A stretch of DNA of 19,695 bases. It comes from CAKTOF01 sp964523945 (GTDB taxonomy: Bacteria; Bacillota; Clostridia; Oscillospirales; Oscillospiraceae). Below the pieces are notes generated by a model. It searched no databases, was not told where the DNA came from, and worked only from the letters and a program-made list of their open reading frames with translations. Shown piece by piece: positions 6,270 through 15,101 of the stretch (its first letter is position 1; every line of letters begins with the position of its first letter). The stretch spans positions 1-19,695 of the forward strand of contig CAZGBU010000030.1 of NCBI GenBank assembly GCA_964523945.1, read 5' to 3'. A program made the translations under genes and the position numbers.

Positions 6270-6272
6270 AAT
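6244..6272 (+). promoter_or_regulatory. Internal promoter for dapL overlapping the dapF end
   Basis: TTGACG (6244-6249), 17 bases, TAAAAT (6267-6272); the -10 overlaps the dapF stop codon. The hexamers and spacer length are identical to those of the promoter at 5329-5357. The expected start near 6279 gives a leader of about 54 bases before dapL, letting dapL-gltBD be made without dapF. Confidence 0.6.
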
Positions 6273-6332
6273 GAAACGGCAACACTGAAAAATGAAATTT
6301 GTGACGATATTTCCTGCAAAGGAGAGAAACTG

Positions 6333-7556
6333 ATGGCCAAGATCAATGCAAATTATCAAAAACTGCCGGGCAGCTATCTGTTCTCAGAGATTGCGCGCCG
6401 CGTCGCAGTCTATTCCCAGGCGCATCCAGAGGCGAACCTGATTCGACTCGGCATTGGCGACGTGACCCAGCCGCTTGTCCCGGCCGTCACGCATGCGATG
6501 CACGAGGCAGTCGATGAGATGGGCCGGGCAGAGACGTTCCATGGTTATGGCCCGGATCATGGCTATGACTTCCTGGTGGAGCAGATCGTGGCGCACGACT
6601 ACCGCGCGCGCGGCGTGGCGCTTGATCCGGATGAGGTGTTTGTCTCCGACGGCGCAAAGTCCGACTGCGGCAATATCGGCGACATCTTTGACACTGACAA
6701 TGTCGTCGCTGTCTGTGACCCGGTCTATCCGGTTTATGTTGACACAAATGCAATGGCTGGCCGCGCCGGCGACTACCTGGCAGACGAAGGACGCTGGTCG
6801 AAGCTGGTCTATATGCCCTGTACGGCAGAAAACGGCTTTGAGCCTGCGCTGCCGGAGACGCATGTCGACCTCATTTACCTCTGCTATCCGAATAACCCGA
6901 CCGGCGTTGCCGCTACACGCGAACAGCTTCGGCGCTGGGTGGACTATGCTCGCAGCAATGACGCGGTCATTCTGTACGATTCGGCTTATGAGGCGTTTAT
7001 CACGGATCCGGATGTGCCGCACAGCATCTTCGAAATCGAGGGCGCGAAGGAGTGCGCCATCGAGTTCCGCAGCTTTTCCAAGACGGCCGGCTTCACCGGC
7101 ACACGCTGCGCCTATACAGTTGTGCCGAAAGCGCTTGTGCGCGGCGGGGTGAGCCTGAACTGGCTCTGGGCGCGGCGGCAGAGCACGAAATTCAACGGCG
7201 CGCCGTATATCATTCAGCGCGGTGCGGCCGCAGTTTACACGCCGGAGGGGCAGCAGCAGACGCGCGCGACCATCGCGTTTTATCTGAACAATGCCCGTGT
7301 CATCCGCGAGGGGCTTGCAGGCGCGGGACTGACGGTGTACGGCGGCGTGAACGCGCCTTATATCTGGTGCAAAACGCCTGACAACATGCCCTCATGGGAC
7401 TTTTTTGACCTGCTGCTGCAGCGCGCGAACGTCGTGACGACACCGGGCGCCGGCTTCGGACCGAGCGGCGAGGGCTACATCCGGCTGACCGCGTTCGGCG
7501 TGGCGGATGCGACGGAAGAGGCGGTTGCGCGCATCGTGCAGCTGCTGGGCCAGTGA
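6333..7556 (+). CDS. dapL: LL-diaminopimelate aminotransferase
   Basis: The 407-residue protein is a fold-type I PLP enzyme. It converts tetrahydrodipicolinate directly to LL-diaminopimelate using glutamate as amino donor, bypassing the acylated intermediates of the DapD/DapC/DapE route. The opening INANYQKLPGSYLFSEIARR and the early RLGIGDVTQPL segment are typical of DapL. CYPNNPTGVAA follows in the cofactor domain, and FRSFSKTAGFTGTRCAY carries the cofactor lysine at position 250. The length fits the family. AAAGGAGA lies eight bases before the start. The product is the substrate of DapF, encoded 63 bases upstream, and glutamate is supplied by the GltBD enzyme encoded immediately downstream. 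The other dap genes are not in this window. Confidence 0.95.
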   Translation: MAKINANYQKLPGSYLFSEIARRVAVYSQAHPEANLIRLGIGDVTQPLVPAVTHAMHEAVDEMGRAETFHGYGPDHGYDFLVEQIVAHDYRARGVALDPDEVFVSDGAKSDCGNIGDIFDTDNVVAVCDPVYPVYVDTNAMAGRAGDYLADEGRWSKLVYMPCTAENGFEPALPETHVDLIYLCYPNNPTGVAATREQLRRWVDYARSNDAVILYDSAYEAFITDPDVPHSIFEIEGAKECAIEFRSFSKTAGFTGTRCAYTVVPKALVRGGVSLNWLWARRQSTKFNGAPYIIQRGAAAVYTPEGQQQTRATIAFYLNNARVIREGLAGAGLTVYGGVNAPYIWCKTPDNMPSWDFFDLLLQRANVVTTPGAGFGPSGEGYIRLTAFGVADATEEAVARIVQLLGQ

Positions 7557-7575
7557 CAGCGACAGGAGAGGGCAC

Positions 7576-10500
7576 ATGAGACAGGACAACTATTTCCGCG
7601 CGGCGGGCGCGATGGGGCAGATCACTGCCCCGCTCTATGATCCCCGGTTTGAGCACGACAACTGCGGTATCGGCGCGATTGTCAACCTCGACGGCACAAA
7701 AGATCATGAGACAGTGAACAACGCACTCGCCATCGTTGAGCGGCTTGAGCACCGCGCTGGCCGCGATGCCGACGGGGCGACCGGCGACGGTGTCGGCATC
7801 ATGCTGCAGGTGCCGCACAAGTTTTTTAAAAAAGTCACGGCACCGCTGGGCATCGAGCTTGGTGATGAGCGCGACTATGGCGTGGGCATGTTCTTCCTGC
7901 CGCAGGATGAGCTGACGCGCAACCGGGCCAAGAAGACGTTTGAGACGATCGTTCGCAAGGAGGGCATGCAGCTGCTTGGCTGGCGGGAGGTTCCGGTCAA
8001 CGCCGATATTCTTGGTCAGCGTGCACGGGACTGTATGCCGGTGATCCAGCAGGTATTTATCCGGCGTCCTGCAGAGACCGAACGCGGACTCGCGTTTGAC
8101 CGCAGGCTGTATGTGGCGCGGCGCGAGTTTGAGCAGAGCAACGAGGAGACGTACATTCCCTCGCTTTCGAGCCGGACGATCGTCTACAAGGGCATGTTCC
8201 TGGTAAAACAGCTGCGGCTGTTTTACCTCGATCTGCTCGATGCGGACTGTGAATCGGCCATTGCCATTGTACATTCACGCTTTTCCACCAATACCAACCC
8301 GAGCTGGGAGCGCGCACATCCGAACCGCTTTATCGTCCACAACGGCGAGATCAACACGATTCAGGGCAACGCTGACCGGATGCTTGCCCGCGAGGAATCG
8401 ATGCGGACCGGCATGTTTCAGGAGTCGGACTTTGACAAAATCCTGCCGGTAGTCAATACAGCCGGGTCGGATTCGGCGATGCTGGACAACACGCTTGAGT
8501 TCCTGGTCATGAGCGGCATGGAGCTGCCAAAGGCCGTGATGATTACCATTCCGGAGCCGTGGGAAAATAACCGTTCGATGGACTATCGCAAACGCGATTT
8601 CTATCAGTATTATGCCACGATGATGGAGCCGTGGGACGGCCCGGCGTCGATCCTGTTCTCCGACGGCGACGTGATGGGCGCAGTGCTCGACCGCAACGGC
8701 CTTCGGCCAAGCCGCTACTATATCACCGATGACAACCGGCTGATCCTTGCCTCCGAGGTCGGCGTGTTCGACCTGCCGGCGGAGAAGATCGTCCGGAAGT
8801 CGCGCCTGACGCCCGGGAAGATGCTGCTCGTCGACACCGTACAGGGCCGCGTGATCGAAGACGAGGAGATTAAGATGCGCTATGCGGCGAGCCAGCCGTA
8901 CGGCGAATGGCTCGATTCGCAGCTGGTGACGCTCGATTCGCTGCCCGTTCCGAACCAGAAACCGCTGCGCTATGGCGCGCACGAGCGCATCCGGATGCTC
9001 AAGGCATTTGGCTATACATATGAGAATCTGAAGACGGCAATCCAGCCGATGGCGATGACCGGTTCGGAGCCGACGGCCTCCATGGGGATCGATACGCCGC
9101 TGGCCGTGCTGTCGGATCAGTATCAGCCGCTGTTCAATTTCTTTAAACAGAATTTTGCGCAGGTGACCAACCCGCCGCTCGATGCGATCCGGGAAGAGAT
9201 CGTCACCTCGACGAGCGTCTACCTCGGCTCCGACGGCAATATCCTGCAGGAGGGCGAGCAGAACTGCCATGTCCTTCGCGTGGAGAGCCCGATCCTGACC
9301 AATCTCGATCTGATGCGGATCTGCGGAATGAAAAAAGAGGGATTCAAAGTCGAGACAATCCCGATCCTGTATTATAAGGGAACGAGCCTGGAGCGTGCAC
9401 TCGATCATCTGCAGAACTCAGTCGACCGCGCCTACCGAGACGGGGCGAACATCATCATTCTCTCCGATCGCGGCGTCGACGAGACACATGTCGCCATCCC
9501 ATCGCTGCTGGCGGTTTCAGCGACGGCAAAGTATCTCGTCCGCACCAAAAAGCGCACGGCGGTGGCGTTGATCCTGGAGAGCGGCGAGCCGCGCGAAGTG
9601 CACCATTTTGCGACGCTGCTTGGCTACGGCGCATCCGCCATCAACCCCTATATGGCCTATGAGTCGATCGATTATATGATTGAAGAGGGGCTGATGGATA
9701 AGGATTATTACATGGCAGTACAGGACTACAACAAGGCCGTCTGCTCCGGTATTGTCAAAATTGCCTCCAAAATGGGCGTGTCCACCGTACAGTCGTATCA
9801 GGGCAGCCAGATCTTTGAGGCGATTGGCATCGAAAAGAGCGTCATTGACCAGTATTTCACCGGGACGGTTTCGCGCGTCGGCGGCGTCGGCCTGCGGCAG
9901 ATCGCCGAGGACGCGGAGAAGCTGCACTCGCGCGCGTTCGACCCGCTGGGACTGCATGTGGAGGACAATCTGCCCTCTGACGGCAGCCACAAATTCCGCG
10001 CCGGCATGCAGACGCACCTGTATTCGCCGATGGTGATCCATCTGCTGCAGAACGCCTGCTGGACCGGCAGTTATGAAAAATTCAAGGAGTATACCGCGCT
10101 GGTCGACCGCCGCGAGACGATTCACACCCTGCGCGGCGCGCTCGAATTTGTCTTTGACCCGAACGGCGGCGTGCCGCTCGAGGAGGTCGAGCCGGTCGAT
10201 TCAATCGTGCGCCGCTTCAAGACGGGAGCAATGAGCTTCGGCTCGATGTCCAAGGAAGCGCATGAGTGTCTGGCCATCGCGATGAATTCCATTGGCGGCA
10301 AGTCGAACACCGGCGAGGGCGGCGAGGATCCGGCGCGCTTTGTCGTCGGGCCCGACGGACTCAACCGCAACTCTGCCATCAAGCAGGTCGCCTCGGGCCG
10401 TTTTGGCGTTACCTCGGCATACCTGATGAGTGCCAAGGAGATCCAGATCAAAATGGCGCAGGGCGCCAAGCCGGGCGAGGGCGGCCATCTGCCTGGCACA

Positions 10501-12147
10501 AAGGTCTATCCGTGGGTCGCAGCGACGCGGTACTCCACACCTGGCGTGGCGCTGATCTCGCCTCCGCCGCACCACGACATCTACTCAATTGAGGATCTGG
10601 CGCAGCTGATCTTTGACCTGAAGAATGCCAATCGCGCGGCGGATATCAACGTCAAGCTGGTTTCCGAAGCCGGCGTCGGCACTGTCGCGGCCGGTGTGGC
10701 AAAGGCCGGCAGCCAGGTGATTCTGATCTCCGGCTTTGACGGCGGTACCGGCGCGGCGCCGCGCAGTTCGATCCAGAATGCCGGTATGCCGTGGGAGCTT
10801 GGCCTGGCCGAGACGCATCAGACCCTGATTCAGAACGGACTGCGCTCGCGCGTGCGTCTGGAGACCGACGGAAAGCTGATGAGCGGCCGCGATGTGGCCA
10901 TTGCCTGCATGCTCGGCGCAGAGGAATTTGGCTTTGCCACGGCGCCGCTCGTCGTGATGGGCTGCGTGATGATGCGCGTGTGCAACCAGGACACCTGCCC
11001 GGTCGGCATCACCACGCAGAACCCGGAGCTGCGCTGCCGCTTCAAGGGAAAGCCGGAGTATGTGGTCAACTTTATGAAATTCATTGCGCAGGAGCTGCGC
11101 GAGATCATGGCGCGTCTGGGTGTGCGCACCGTTGACGAGCTGGTCGGCCGCACGGATCTTTTGCGCAAACGCACCGATCTGACGCAGGGCCGCGTCAATC
11201 TGCTCGATCTGTCGGCGATTCTCGACAATCCGTTTGTCGATACGCCGAAGCGGCACTTTGACCCGGCGGACGCGTATGATTTCCACCTCGACCGCTCGAT
11301 CGACGAACGTGTGCTGCTGCCCGCGTTTGCCGGCAGCCTCAAAACCGGTCAGGCCAAGAGCGTGTCCATTGATGTCTCGAGCACCGACCGTGCGCTCGGC
11401 ACGATTCTTGGCTCGGAGATTACACGGTGTTTCGGCAACTCGCTTGCAGAGGATACCTTTACCGTCTCGTGCACCGGCGGCGGCGGTCAGAGCTTCGGCG
11501 CGTTTATCCCGCGCGGCCTGACGCTGCGGCTGACCGGCGACAGCAACGACTATTTCGGCAAGGGCCTGTCCGGCGGCAAGCTGGTGCTCAGCCCACCGGA
11601 CAGCGCGCGCTTTGCGGCCGATGAAAACATCATCGTCGGCAACGTCGCGCTCTATGGCGCGACCGCCGGAAAGGCGTTTATCGCCGGTGTGGCGGGTGAG
11701 CGCTTCTGCGTGCGCAATTCCGGCGCCTGGGCGGTTGTCGAGGGGGTCGGCGACCACGGCTGCGAGTATATGACCGGCGGGCGCGCGGTCATTCTTGGCC
11801 GGACGGGCAAGAACTTCGCAGCCGGCATGTCCGGCGGCATCGTCTACCTGCTCGATGAGGATTCCACCGCCTACCAGCGCATCAATAAGGGCATGGTCAA
11901 GATCGAGGACGTCACAAACAAATACGACGTGCAGGAGCTGAAAGAGCTGATTTCTGAGCATGTCGCGCAGACCGGCTCAGCCAAGGGCCGCCGTATTCTC
12001 GACGAGTTCGCGTCGTATCTGCCGAAGTTTAAAAAGATCATCCCGATCGACTACGACCGGATGCTCAAGACTGTCGTCCAGATGGAGGAAAAGGGCCTGA
12101 GCACAGAGCAGGCACAGTTCGAAGCATTCTACACGCTGCGCGCATAA
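7576..12147 (+). CDS. gltB: Glutamate synthase (GOGAT), large subunit
   Basis: The 1523-residue subunit transfers the amide of glutamine to 2-oxoglutarate to form glutamate. Order of parts: class II amidotransferase domain with nucleophile Cys30 (FEHDNCGIGAIV), which should become the N-terminus after removal of a 29-residue leader; central domain; and FMN-binding synthase domain with GGKSNTGEGGEDP. The latter carries a 3Fe-4S cluster on Cys1130, Cys1136 and Cys1141 (GCVMMRVCNQDTC). The GXGXG beta-helix domain runs from about 1264 to 1500. The frame is open back to 7507 inside dapL, but ATG 7576 has AGGAG eight bases ahead and leaves a normal-length leader; ATG 7612 has no ribosome site. It starts 19 bases after dapL and is followed by gltD. 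Confidence 0.97.
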   Translation: MRQDNYFRAAGAMGQITAPLYDPRFEHDNCGIGAIVNLDGTKDHETVNNALAIVERLEHRAGRDADGATGDGVGIMLQVPHKFFKKVTAPLGIELGDERDYGVGMFFLPQDELTRNRAKKTFETIVRKEGMQLLGWREVPVNADILGQRARDCMPVIQQVFIRRPAETERGLAFDRRLYVARREFEQSNEETYIPSLSSRTIVYKGMFLVKQLRLFYLDLLDADCESAIAIVHSRFSTNTNPSWERAHPNRFIVHNGEINTIQGNADRMLAREESMRTGMFQESDFDKILPVVNTAGSDSAMLDNTLEFLVMSGMELPKAVMITIPEPWENNRSMDYRKRDFYQYYATMMEPWDGPASILFSDGDVMGAVLDRNGLRPSRYYITDDNRLILASEVGVFDLPAEKIVRKSRLTPGKMLLVDTVQGRVIEDEEIKMRYAASQPYGEWLDSQLVTLDSLPVPNQKPLRYGAHERIRMLKAFGYTYENLKTAIQPMAMTGSEPTASMGIDTPLAVLSDQYQPLFNFFKQNFAQVTNPPLDAIREEIVTSTSVYLGSDGNILQEGEQNCHVLRVESPILTNLDLMRICGMKKEGFKVETIPILYYKGTSLERALDHLQNSVDRAYRDGANIIILSDRGVDETHVAIPSLLAVSATAKYLVRTKKRTAVALILESGEPREVHHFATLLGYGASAINPYMAYESIDYMIEEGLMDKDYYMAVQDYNKAVCSGIVKIASKMGVSTVQSYQGSQIFEAIGIEKSVIDQYFTGTVSRVGGVGLRQIAEDAEKLHSRAFDPLGLHVEDNLPSDGSHKFRAGMQTHLYSPMVIHLLQNACWTGSYEKFKEYTALVDRRETIHTLRGALEFVFDPNGGVPLEEVEPVDSIVRRFKTGAMSFGSMSKEAHECLAIAMNSIGGKSNTGEGGEDPARFVVGPDGLNRNSAIKQVASGRFGVTSAYLMSAKEIQIKMAQGAKPGEGGHLPGTKVYPWVAATRYSTPGVALISPPPHHDIYSIEDLAQLIFDLKNANRAADINVKLVSEAGVGTVAAGVAKAGSQVILISGFDGGTGAAPRSSIQNAGMPWELGLAETHQTLIQNGLRSRVRLETDGKLMSGRDVAIACMLGAEEFGFATAPLVVMGCVMMRVCNQDTCPVGITTQNPELRCRFKGKPEYVVNFMKFIAQELREIMARLGVRTVDELVGRTDLLRKRTDLTQGRVNLLDLSAILDNPFVDTPKRHFDPADAYDFHLDRSIDERVLLPAFAGSLKTGQAKSVSIDVSSTDRALGTILGSEITRCFGNSLAEDTFTVSCTGGGGQSFGAFIPRGLTLRLTGDSNDYFGKGLSGGKLVLSPPDSARFAADENIIVGNVALYGATAGKAFIAGVAGERFCVRNSGAWAVVEGVGDHGCEYMTGGRAVILGRTGKNFAAGMSGGIVYLLDEDSTAYQRINKGMVKIEDVTNKYDVQELKELISEHVAQTGSAKGRRILDEFASYLPKFKKIIPIDYDRMLKTVVQMEEKGLSTEQAQFEAFYTLRA

Positions 12148-12160
12148 GGAGGGGAGAACC

Positions 12161-13627
12161 ATGGGAAAACCAACCGGCTTTCTGGACTATGAGCGGGTGG
12201 ACTGCAGCGTTCTTCCGCCCGCGGAGCGCATCCAGAATTTTAATGAATTCAAGCAGTTACCTCCGGTGGAGGAGCAGCGCCGGCAGGCCGCCCGGTGCAT
12301 GGACTGCGGCGTCCCGTTCTGCCAGGCGGGCATGATGTTCGGCAGCGCCGTCTCCGGCTGCCCGCTGCACAATCTGATCCCTGAGTGGAACGACATGATC
12401 TACCACGGCAGCTGGAAGCAGGCCTATTATCGGCTGAGCAAGACCAACAACTTCCCGGAGTTCACCGGGCGCGTGTGCCCGTCGCCGTGCGAGAAAGCGT
12501 GTGTGTGCAATCTGAACGGCGAACCGGTTTCATCGCACAACAACGAGCTGTCCATCATCGAATACGCCTGGGAGCACGGCTTTGTTGAGCCAACCATCCC
12601 GGAAGTGCGCAGCGGAAAAAAAGTCGCCGTCATCGGCTCCGGGCCGGCTGGACTGGCCTGTGCCGATCAGCTGAACCGCCGCGGCCACAGCGTCACGGTC
12701 TACGAACGCTTTGACCGCCCAGGCGGGCTTCTGATGTACGGCATACCAAACATGAAACTCGACAAGAAGATTGTGACGCGGCGGCTGGAGTTGATGGAAC
12801 GTGAGGGCGTCGAGTTCGTGACGAACACCGACGTCGGCCGCGATGTCGGCGCGGATGAGATCCTGCGCAATTACGATGCAGTGGTGCTCTGCTGCGGCGC
12901 GTCGAATCCGCGCGACCTGGCACTGCCGGGCCGCGAGGCAAAGGGCATCCATTTCGCTGTTGATTTCCTGCGCGCAAACACAAAAAGCCTGCTCGACTCC
13001 GGCCTGACCGACGGAAAAGCCATCTCGGCCAAGGGCAAGCGTGTCCTGGTGGTCGGCGGCGGTGACACCGGCAATGACTGCGTCGGCACCTGCATCCGGC
13101 AGGGATGCAAGTCGGTCGTGCAGTTTGAGATGCTTGGCTGCCCGCCGCTTGCGCGCACAGAGAACAACCCCTGGCCGCAGTGGCCAAACGTGCTCAAGGT
13201 TGACTACGGCCAAGAAGAGGCCATCTGGCTGCAGGGTGAGGATCCACGCCGGTATAACACAACTGTGACGGAATTCCAGTTGGACAAGCGCGGAAACCTC
13301 AGCGGCGTGACGGCGGCCAACCTCAGCTGGGAGGGCGGCAAGATGACCGTGCTTGACACCTATTCGATGAAAGTTGACATGGTGCTGATTGCTGCCGGAT
13401 TCCTCGGCTGCCAGAGCTATGTGGCCGACGCGTTCGGCGTCAAGCAGACGCCGCGCACCGTCGTCGAGACGCAGCCCGGTCAGTACGCGACGAGCGTTCC
13501 AAAGGTCTTTACGGCCGGCGATATGCACCGCGGTCAGTCGCTTGTCGTCTGGAGCATTCACGAAGGACGCGGCGCGGCCCGCGCCGTTGACGAGTACCTG
13601 ATGGGCTATACCAACCTGGATCCGTGA
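12161..13627 (+). CDS. gltD: Glutamate synthase, small subunit
   Basis: The 488-residue subunit passes electrons from NAD(P)H through FAD and iron-sulfur clusters to the large subunit. The N-terminal part has the cysteines for two 4Fe-4S clusters (RCMDCGVPFC, SGCPLHN, RVCPSPCEKACVC). An FAD-binding GxGxxG follows at about residue 158 (IGSGPAGLACA), and a second dinucleotide fold at about 298 (VVGGGDTGND) binds NAD(P)H. The C-terminal FTAGDMHRGQSLVVWSI is the usual FAD-contact motif. The length is normal. AGGAGG overlaps the gltB stop region and the genes are 13 bases apart, so the subunits are co-translated. A strong terminator follows. The choice between NADH and NADPH cannot be made by eye. 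Confidence 0.97.
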   Translation: MGKPTGFLDYERVDCSVLPPAERIQNFNEFKQLPPVEEQRRQAARCMDCGVPFCQAGMMFGSAVSGCPLHNLIPEWNDMIYHGSWKQAYYRLSKTNNFPEFTGRVCPSPCEKACVCNLNGEPVSSHNNELSIIEYAWEHGFVEPTIPEVRSGKKVAVIGSGPAGLACADQLNRRGHSVTVYERFDRPGGLLMYGIPNMKLDKKIVTRRLELMEREGVEFVTNTDVGRDVGADEILRNYDAVVLCCGASNPRDLALPGREAKGIHFAVDFLRANTKSLLDSGLTDGKAISAKGKRVLVVGGGDTGNDCVGTCIRQGCKSVVQFEMLGCPPLARTENNPWPQWPNVLKVDYGQEEAIWLQGEDPRRYNTTVTEFQLDKRGNLSGVTAANLSWEGGKMTVLDTYSMKVDMVLIAAGFLGCQSYVADAFGVKQTPRTVVETQPGQYATSVPKVFTAGDMHRGQSLVVWSIHEGRGAARAVDEYLMGYTNLDP

Positions 13628-13635
13628 ATATGGAG

Positions 13636-13671
13636 AGCGGCCCGGAAGCGTTTGCTTCCGGGCCGCTTTTT
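13636..13671 (+). terminator. Strong terminator after gltD
   Basis: A perfect 14-base stem, AGCGGCCCGGAAGC (13636-13649) with GCTTCCGGGCCGCT (13654-13667), a four-base loop and a T-run (13667-13671). It lies nine bases after the gltD stop and closes the nitrogen/diaminopimelate block. Confidence 0.95.
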
Positions 13672-13686
13672 CCATCCGCAGAAATT

Positions 13687-13704
13687 GTGCTGTAAAAACA
13701 GCAC
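13687..13704. promoter_or_regulatory. Perfect 18-base inverted repeat, likely operator
   Basis: GTGCTGT (13687-13693), AAAA, ACAGCAC (13698-13704). No T-run follows, so it is not a terminator. It overlaps the expected -35 position of the promoter at 13691-13719, the usual place for a repressor dimer. The sequence does not fit the Firmicute LexA box, even though ruv genes lie downstream. Confidence 0.55.
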
Positions 13705-13719
13705 GTTTCGTGATACAAT
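13691..13719 (+). promoter_or_regulatory. Promoter of the CHR-ruv-glmM transcript
   Basis: The -10 is TACAAT (13714-13719) with an upstream TGA. With a 17-base spacer the -35 falls on TGTAAA (13691-13696), a poor match inside the inverted repeat. A weak -35 covered by a dyad suits a regulated promoter. The leader of about 70 bases contains a possible stem, 13742-13749 with 13758-13765. Confidence 0.5.
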
Positions 13720-13796
13720 AGCAGAAGATTCCCTGCTTTCGGGCCGGCTGCTGTGTGAGCTGGCCTGCGCAGTGCGCTATGATGAGGTGAGCAAAT

Positions 13797-13973
13797 ATGG
13801 AACAAACCCCGAATCGGCCGGATGAAGAGCGCTTGCCCGATGTGCCCGATGTCGGCGAGGAAAAACCGCATTACGAGCCGCGCCCGCGCTGGCAGATCAT
13901 CTGGGCATGGGTCCTGATTGCCATTGTGCTCGTGGGGTTCCTGGGATACTGCTATTGGATTGCCAACTCGTGA
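13797..13973 (+). CDS. Small single-pass membrane protein, 58 residues
   Basis: The frame encodes a charged, proline-rich N-terminal half (residues 1-31, many Glu/Asp/Pro/Arg), then one hydrophobic helix from about Trp32 to Ala56 that is rich in Trp, Ile, Val and Leu, ending at Ser58. A GAGGTGA ribosome site lies six bases before the ATG. It ends ten bases before the next start, with GAGGTG overlapping its stop codon, so it is probably translationally coupled to the CHR subunit. The N-terminus is most likely cytoplasmic because of the Arg-Pro-Arg just before the helix. I do not recognise a named family. A role with the neighbouring transporter is possible but inferred only from position. Confidence 0.75.
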   Translation: MEQTPNRPDEERLPDVPDVGEEKPHYEPRPRWQIIWAWVLIAIVLVGFLGYCYWIANS

Positions 13974-13983
13974 GGTGCCCAAG

Positions 13984-14532
13984 ATGAAAGAGCTTTGGCA
14001 GCTGGTGGCAGCGTTTTTTAAGGTGGGACTTCTGACGTTCGGCGGCGGCTACGCGATGCTGCCGATGTTGCAGCGCGAGGTCGTTGACCGCTATCACTGG
14101 ATTACGGAAGAGGAAGTGCTCGATTGCTATGCCATTAGCCAGTGTACGCCGGGGGTCATTGCCGTCAATACAGCAACCTATGTGGGCTATAAGCGCCGTG
14201 GCATTCCCGGCGCGTGTCTGGCGACATTTGGCCTGGTGCTGCCATCAATTATCATTATCACGGTGATCGCACTGGTGCTGCGCAATTTTGCAGAGATCGC
14301 AGTCGTGCAGCATGCATTTGCCGGCATCCGCGTTGCAGTCTGTGTGATGGTGCTCTTCGCGCTGGCGAAGCTGTTCCGTTCAGGTGTGCAGAAAGCGCTC
14401 GACTATGTGATCTTTGCCGCCGCATTTTTGTTGACGGTCGTGCTGGGCGTTTCGCCGGTCATCCTGGTCATCGCGGCAATCGCGCTGGGCGTGCTGCTCG
14501 GCCTGTGGCAGAAAGGGGGCAGCGCCTCGTGA
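13984..14532 (+). CDS. chrA: Chromate transporter (CHR) family, first short subunit
   Basis: The 182-residue membrane protein has the CHR (PF02417) signatures FFKVGLLTFGGGYAMLPML near the start and CYAISQCTPGVIAVNTATYVG after it, followed by several hydrophobic helices. It is one half of the short-chain CHR type, in which two separate homologous proteins stand for the two halves of long ChrA. The family exports chromate in resistant bacteria; in gut clostridia the natural substrate is not established. The start at 13984 fits the GAGGTG site and the family's N-terminus; the frame stays open upstream to 13918, but that stretch belongs to the small membrane protein in another frame. The stop codon overlaps the next start as GTGA. 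Confidence 0.88.
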   Translation: MKELWQLVAAFFKVGLLTFGGGYAMLPMLQREVVDRYHWITEEEVLDCYAISQCTPGVIAVNTATYVGYKRRGIPGACLATFGLVLPSIIIITVIALVLRNFAEIAVVQHAFAGIRVAVCVMVLFALAKLFRSGVQKALDYVIFAAAFLLTVVLGVSPVILVIAAIALGVLLGLWQKGGSAS

Positions 14533-15092
14533 CCTATCTTCTACTGTTCTGGGAGTTTTTCAAGACCGGCCTGTTCTCCATTGGCGGCGGGCTGGCGACG
14601 CTTCCGTTCCTGTATGACATTGCGGCGCACTACGACTGGTTTACCGAGGAGGAAGTGGCGAATATGCTCGCCATTTCTGAGTCAACGCCCGGTCCAATGG
14701 GCATCAATATGGCGACCTACGCCGGCGTCAACGCTGCGGGCATCAGTGGCGGAATTGTTGCCACATTCGGCCTTGTTCTGCCGTCGGTCATCATTATCAT
14801 CCTGGTTGCCAGCCTTCTGGAGAAATTCCGTGAGAACCGGTTCGTGGTCGGCTCGATGTCCGTGCTGCGGCCGCTTTCGGTCGGGCTGGTTGCGGCGGCG
14901 TGCATTTCAGTTGTGCAGGCCGCGCTGCTGAACTGGGACGCTGTGTTCGCGCTTGACTGGGCCAATATGGCCGCGCCGGCTGCACTGGCGCTGTTTGCGG
15001 TGCTGTTTGTTGTGAGGCTGGTCTGGAAAAAGGTGCATCCGGTGATCCTGATCGCTGCCGGCGCGGTGGCCGGCATTGTCCTGAAACTGTAA
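14529..15092 (+). CDS. chrA: Chromate transporter (CHR) family, second short subunit
   Basis: The 187-residue membrane protein is the partner of the gene before it and shares its layout: LFWEFFKTGLFSIGGGLATL, then a TPGPMGINMATYAG segment, then hydrophobic helices and a short C-terminal one. It starts at a GTG whose last bases form the previous stop codon (GTGA overlap), with AGGGGG (14514-14519) nine bases ahead; this points to coupled translation and equal amounts of the two halves. An ATG start is not available near the family N-terminus. The two proteins probably insert in opposite orientations, as known for paired CHR proteins. The substrate is uncertain. Confidence 0.88.
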   Translation: MTYLLLFWEFFKTGLFSIGGGLATLPFLYDIAAHYDWFTEEEVANMLAISESTPGPMGINMATYAGVNAAGISGGIVATFGLVLPSVIIIILVASLLEKFRENRFVVGSMSVLRPLSVGLVAAACISVVQAALLNWDAVFALDWANMAAPAALALFAVLFVVRLVWKKVHPVILIAAGAVAGIVLKL

Positions 15093-15101
15093 GGTGACGC
15101 A

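Noticed and set aside
7300..13675. Several long - strand frames opposite gltB and gltD (for example 10585-11961, 8275-9408, 12530-13675)
   Set aside because: All mirror the codon periodicity of the real + strand genes; none has a ribosome site or recognisable domain.
13687..13704. LexA/SOS box upstream of the ruv genes
   Set aside because: The dyad GTGCTGT/ACAGCAC lacks the GAAC/GTTC core of the Firmicute LexA site.
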